Assembly: GCA_016218275.1 (NCBI GenBank) | Contig: JACREK010000023.1 | Location: forward strand, 1-6,747 | Origin: Candidatus Gottesmanbacteria bacterium | GTDB taxonomy: Bacteria; Patescibacteriota; Microgenomatia; 2-02-FULL-39-11 | Length of the DNA stretch: 6,747 nucleotides | Direction: 5' to 3' | Part shown: piece after piece, positions 4,813 to 6,747 of the stretch | Layout of the letters: each line of letters starts with the position of its first letter | Position numbering within the stretch: position 1 is the stretch's first letter | The notes under the pieces: model-generated | The model's input: the letters and a program-made list of their open reading frames with translations, nothing else | What the model was told of the DNA's origin: nothing | Database searches by the model: none | Translations under genes and position numbers: made by a program

Positions 4813-4840
4813 TCTACAGAACATAGTAGTTCTCTGTAGA
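4813..4840 (+). promoter_or_regulatory. Inverted repeat in the leader of the ATPase/STAS operon
   Basis: TCTACAGA (4813-4820) and TCTGTAGA (4833-4840) are perfect inverted copies around a 12-base centre, and GAAC/GTTC (4819-4822 and 4829-4832) can extend the symmetry inward. It lies 43 bases before the ATG. The dyad could be an operator for a dimeric repressor or an RNA hairpin in the leader; the sequence alone does not decide. Confidence 0.5.
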
Positions 4841-4882
4841 GCGCGATTTGTTGAAAACACGTTAGACGGTAATGCGATTATT

Positions 4883-5851
4883 ATGAAAGTATTTTTGTCT
4901 TACAGTGATTATTTACGTAATTTTGAAGTGTTTTTACGAGCTTTTGATCCTAGTGAATCTAATAAATTGATAATTCGAACTCATGATAAATGGGTAAATG
5001 TCCATCCAGTAGTATTAACCATGATTGCTGCTCTTGGCAGTAAGATAGGCTCTGAAAACATCACTGTCGAAAAAATAACAGCAACCTCTGGACACTACTT
5101 GTCTAGAATGGGTCTTTTTAAAATACTGGACAAGGAATCTCCCTATTCTATTAAAGAACATGAGCCTGCGGGTCGTTTTATACCTATTACTCAAATAAAA
5201 AACTCTGAAGAGCAATCACAGTTCGTAACGGAAATGATTCCACTGCTTCATCTTAAACCTAATCAAGCAGACTCGATAAAATATATCGTAGGAGAACTGG
5301 TTAGAAACGTACTTGAGCATGCTCGTGCTGAAGACGGTGCGTTTGTTGCAGCACAGTATTACCTTCATACAAATATGGTTAGATTGGGAATTTGTGACGC
5401 TGGAGTAGGTATTAGAGAGACGATTAATTATTCTTGGCACGCGTCTACTGATTTAGATGCAATTAAACTGGCTCTAACGCCTGGAATAACAGGAACGACT
5501 AGGCGCGAAGGTGGAACTGGCGAAAATGTAGGCGCAGGACTGTTTTTTATCAAATCAATGGCTATGGTAGCTCGTGATTATTTTGTTTTATATAGTGGCA
5601 CAGGACTTTACAAGCTTATAAAACGGGATAAGCGAACAAAAGGTTTTCCAAGACTTCACGCAGACCCTCAGGACGATAAGCACTCTGATACAAACAATGC
5701 ACCGAAATTTCCAGGAACAGTTGTAGGAATAGACATCTCTCTTGATCAAACAAGTGAATTCAGAGCTTTACTTGCAGCTATTAGAGATGTTTTTATAAAG
5801 GCAGTAAGGGAGCGCAAAAAAGCCCGTTATAAAAAACCTATATTCATTTAA
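4883..5851 (+). CDS. GHKL ATPase (histidine-kinase/anti-sigma-type) paired with a STAS-like protein
   Basis: The 322-residue soluble protein has a HATPase_c fold in its second half. The N-box is GELVRNVLEHA (137-147, with E138 and N142), the G1 box is DAGVGI (172-177) and the G2 box is GENVGAGLFFIKS (213-225). The closing strand is GTVVGIDISL (278-287). The first 110 residues lack ATPase motifs and look like an alpha/beta domain, possibly STAS-like itself (NKLIIRTHDKWVNVHPVVL). There is no dimerisation/phosphoacceptor His helix, receiver or membrane segment, so it is not a classical sensor kinase; it resembles the anti-sigma kinase group (SpoIIAB/RsbW style). The next gene starts 3 bases after the stop and encodes a DUF4325 STAS-like protein. 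I infer that the ATPase binds or phosphorylates that partner. The long leader holds an inverted repeat, and no Shine-Dalgarno is evident before the ATG. Confidence 0.82.
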   Translation: MKVFLSYSDYLRNFEVFLRAFDPSESNKLIIRTHDKWVNVHPVVLTMIAALGSKIGSENITVEKITATSGHYLSRMGLFKILDKESPYSIKEHEPAGRFIPITQIKNSEEQSQFVTEMIPLLHLKPNQADSIKYIVGELVRNVLEHARAEDGAFVAAQYYLHTNMVRLGICDAGVGIRETINYSWHASTDLDAIKLALTPGITGTTRREGGTGENVGAGLFFIKSMAMVARDYFVLYSGTGLYKLIKRDKRTKGFPRLHADPQDDKHSDTNNAPKFPGTVVGIDISLDQTSEFRALLAAIRDVFIKAVRERKKARYKKPIFI

Positions 5852-5854
5852 GGT

Positions 5855-6148
5855 ATGGATACTATAACTGTTTCAATAAAAGAAAAGGCAGGATCTTTTG
5901 CGGAAAATAAGGACGTAGCAAGAGAATTGAGAATTAAGCATATAATACCAGCATTAAAAAAGAACAAAACGGTTATAATAGATTTTTCTGACGTAACCGG
6001 AGCGACGCAATCCTTCATGCATGCATTAATAAGTGATACCATACGTAAATTTGGAGAAGAAGTCTTCGATAAACTTCGTTTTAAGAATTGTAGTCCATTG
6101 GTGAAGGAAGTAGTGACAATTGTTGCTGAGTATATGCAGGAATTTTGA
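5855..6148 (+). CDS. STAS-like DUF4325 protein
   Basis: The 97-residue protein matches the DUF4325 pattern: an N-terminal strand (DTITVSIKE), then FAENKDVARELR (15-26), a central strand TVIIDFSDVTGATQSFMHAL (39-58) and a C-terminal segment KLRFKNCSPLVKEVVTIV (73-90). STAS proteins such as SpoIIAA are antagonists that bind GHKL anti-sigma kinases and are phosphorylated on a Ser/Thr after the central strand; here T48, T51 and S53 are candidates. It is coupled to the preceding ATPase gene with a 3-base gap, and only a weak AAGG lies in front of the ATG, so translation is probably coupled. It ends with TGA, in agreement with the standard bacterial code. What the pair controls is unknown: no sigma factor or effector gene is in view. 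Confidence 0.8.
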   Translation: MDTITVSIKEKAGSFAENKDVARELRIKHIIPALKKNKTVIIDFSDVTGATQSFMHALISDTIRKFGEEVFDKLRFKNCSPLVKEVVTIVAEYMQEF

Positions 6149-6208
6149 ACATGGTTTATTTTGAGTTAAACTAAAAGTTTAGATTGTTATATCAGTCTAA
6201 TCGTTCGA

Positions 6209-6271
6209 TGTTGCGGGGATTGCTTGCACTGAGTCCGCCAGCTGGCGGATCGAAGGGGAAGAAATCAGAAC
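6209..6271 (+). repeat. Copy B of the intergenic repeat, interrupted by a hairpin
   Basis: It begins TGTTGCGG and ends GGAAGAAATCAGAAC, exactly like copy A, but 40 bases sit between the two ends instead of 5. The extra bases are the hairpin at 6218-6266. The copy lies between the ATPase/STAS operon and the membrane peptide gene, and its right end abuts the -35 box of that gene. Confidence 0.7.
6218..6266. repeat. Long hairpin capped by a perfect 16-bp palindrome
   Basis: The core TCCGCCAGCTGGCGGA (6234-6249) is a perfect palindrome. With one bulged base (6250), the flanks 6218-6233 and 6251-6266 pair at 11 of 16 positions. It resembles the intergenic hairpin repeats I recall from candidate-phyla genomes. 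It may also act as a terminator for the STAS gene, although no T-run follows. Confidence 0.7.
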
Positions 6272-6274
6272 ATG

Positions 6275-6303
6275 TTTACTCGGTAATTTATCTCTCTTAT
6301 AAT
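6275..6303 (+). promoter_or_regulatory. Promoter of the small membrane protein gene
   Basis: TTTACT (6275-6280), a 17-base spacer and a perfect TATAAT (6298-6303) precede the ATG at 6319. Initiation near 6310 gives a leader of only about 9 bases, without a Shine-Dalgarno. Confidence 0.68.
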
Positions 6304-6318
6304 AAAACTAAAATAGAC

Positions 6319-6540
6319 ATGAGTAAGAAATTCCGAATTATAATTATTCTCATTTTTATATATATTCTGCTTGATATTACGTTGGCTCCTTTTTTAGGTG
6401 TGAACGATTTATTAGATCTAGTCATCCCATTTTATAATCCCATTACGGCGATAATCTGCAAAATAAGGGGTGAAAATTATATTCACTCTTTTCATGTCTT
6501 CGGAGGTGGATGTTTTCCTCCAGGAGCAATTCCTCAGTAA
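6319..6540 (+). CDS. Small single-span membrane protein of unknown function
   Basis: I do not recognise this 73-residue protein. It starts MSKKFR, has a strongly hydrophobic segment at about residues 6-25 (RIIIILIFIYILLDITLAPF), a second moderately hydrophobic part (LLDLVIPFYNPITAIICKIR, 31-50) and a Gly/Pro-rich tail (FGGGCFPPGAIPQ) with cysteines at 47 and 66. The positively charged N-terminus suggests that it stays inside, with the tail outside. The frame can be extended to a TTG at 6184, but that would run through the palindromic repeat and place the promoter inside the gene, so the ATG at 6319 is chosen. It has its own promoter and terminator, making a complete transcription unit. Length and topology would fit a small membrane toxin or a signalling peptide, but nothing proves either. 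Confidence 0.62.
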   Translation: MSKKFRIIIILIFIYILLDITLAPFLGVNDLLDLVIPFYNPITAIICKIRGENYIHSFHVFGGGCFPPGAIPQ

Positions 6541-6565
6541 ATATCTTTTAATCTATCATTATATC

Positions 6566-6593
6566 AAAACAGCGCCTTGGAAGGCTCTGTTTT
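6566..6593 (+). terminator. Rho-independent terminator of the small membrane protein gene
   Basis: AAAACAG (6566-6572) pairs with CTGTTTT (6587-6593), and inside, after a C/T mismatch, GCCTT pairs with AAGGC around GG. It ends in a T-run and lies 25 bases after the stop codon. The stem has an A-run on its left side, so it may also serve the minus strand. Confidence 0.75.
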
Positions 6594-6599
6594 ATACTG

Positions 6600-6618
6600 T
6601 GTTGCGGGGACTGGAAGA
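6600..6618 (+). repeat. Copy C of the intergenic repeat
   Basis: TGTTGCGGGGACTGGAAGA matches copy A at 17 of 19 positions with the same 5-base inner spacing. It follows the terminator of the membrane protein gene by 6 bases, as copy A follows the terminator at 4627-4655 by 6 bases, and is itself followed by a perfect inverted repeat. Confidence 0.65.
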
Positions 6619-6627
6619 GGGATTATT

Positions 6628-6646
6628 ATCCCGATCTAATCGGGAT
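6628..6646. repeat. Perfect 8-bp inverted repeat ATCCCGAT/ATCGGGAT
   Basis: Arms 6628-6635 and 6639-6646 surround a 3-base loop CTA. No T-run follows on either strand, so termination is uncertain. It sits 9 bases after copy C, as a second type of GC-rich palindrome next to that repeat. Confidence 0.7.
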
Positions 6647-6666
6647 CAACCCCTTTGACATTTGGT

Positions 6667-6747
6667 TTATGAGAAAGTGACACTAAATAGTTTGCTAATT
6701 GTTTCTTTATTACTCTTTTTCCCATAGAAGTTTTTAAGTATTTCTCT
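6667..6747 (-). CDS. Possible 3' end of a minus-strand gene running out of the window
   Basis: A minus-strand frame open to the window edge ends NFYGKKSNKETISKLFSVTFS and stops at TAA (6667-6669). The residues look natural, but only 26 codons are visible. A second minus-strand frame is also open from the edge to a TAG at 6636-6638, ending in LSHKPNVKGVDPD, so the frame cannot be fixed without the adjacent sequence. No function can be given. Confidence 0.32.
   Translation of the reverse strand, partial: REILKNFYGKKSNKETISKLFSVTFS

Noticed and set aside
6184..6318. N-terminal extension of the small membrane protein from a TTG at 6184
   Set aside because: The extension translates the repeat and palindrome and runs across a good promoter (6275-6303); the ATG at 6319 gives a compact protein with a proper N-terminal membrane segment.
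6470..6658. Plus-strand frame of 62 codons
   Set aside because: It overlaps the end of the membrane protein gene and crosses the terminator, repeat copy C and a palindrome, so it is unlikely to be coding.
6655..6660. TTGACA as a promoter -35 near the right end
   Set aside because: No acceptable -10 box is present 16-18 bases downstream on the plus strand, and the region is better read as the end of a minus-strand gene.

Overview
The window looks like a chromosomal fragment from an AT-rich member of the Candidate Phyla Radiation (Patescibacteria), most likely of the Microgenomates type. This is an inference. It rests on gene content: a VirD4/TraD-like ATPase, a four-helix-bundle (23S rRNA IVS-type) protein, a Xer recombinase with altered catalytic residues, a small FtsB/DivIC protein, a helix-turn-helix protein with a conserved aromatic-rich domain, and a GHKL ATPase paired with a STAS-like DUF4325 protein. 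It also rests on short GC-rich palindromes between genes and on several genes with a poor Shine-Dalgarno or none. No stop-codon reassignment is visible, since genes end at TAA, TAG and TGA.

Layout, left to right. Bases 1-1494 hold the 3' part of the conjugation-type ATPase gene, whose start lies outside the window. A compact module at 1502-1940 follows: a four-helix-bundle gene bracketed by 40-bp inverted arms built from 9-bp units. Next is a tRNA with anticodon UAU (1962-2033), apparently tRNA-Ile, a rare anticodon in bacteria. On the minus strand a two-gene operon (promoter 3280-3308) encodes a XerC/D-like recombinase and a small cysteine-containing protein. Divergent from it is an ftsB-like gene (3318-3662). 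A strongly folding segment (3672-3740) separates ftsB from a minus-strand CAU tRNA (3741-3813). That tRNA and its promoter overlap the 3' end of a helix-turn-helix gene (3776-4498).

The right third looks like an accessory region. A gene-tail remnant with an intact terminator (4553-4655) is followed by the GHKL ATPase and STAS-like pair (4883-6148), then a 73-residue membrane peptide gene with its own promoter and terminator (6319-6593). A 19-nt motif, TGTTGCGG-N5-GGAAGA, occurs at three points (4662, 6209, 6600), all in one orientation. The copies lie before the ATPase/STAS pair, between it and the membrane gene, and after the membrane gene. The second copy is interrupted by a hairpin capped with a perfect 16-bp palindrome. 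This suggests gene cassettes delimited by repeats, but no mobility enzyme for them is seen.

How the genes may work together: Xer and FtsB are housekeeping functions (chromosome resolution and septation). The ATPase/STAS pair resembles a reduced partner-switching module (kinase-like GHKL plus STAS antagonist) with no sigma factor present. The four-helix-bundle module and the tRNA-overlapping helix-turn-helix gene look like insertions next to tRNA genes.
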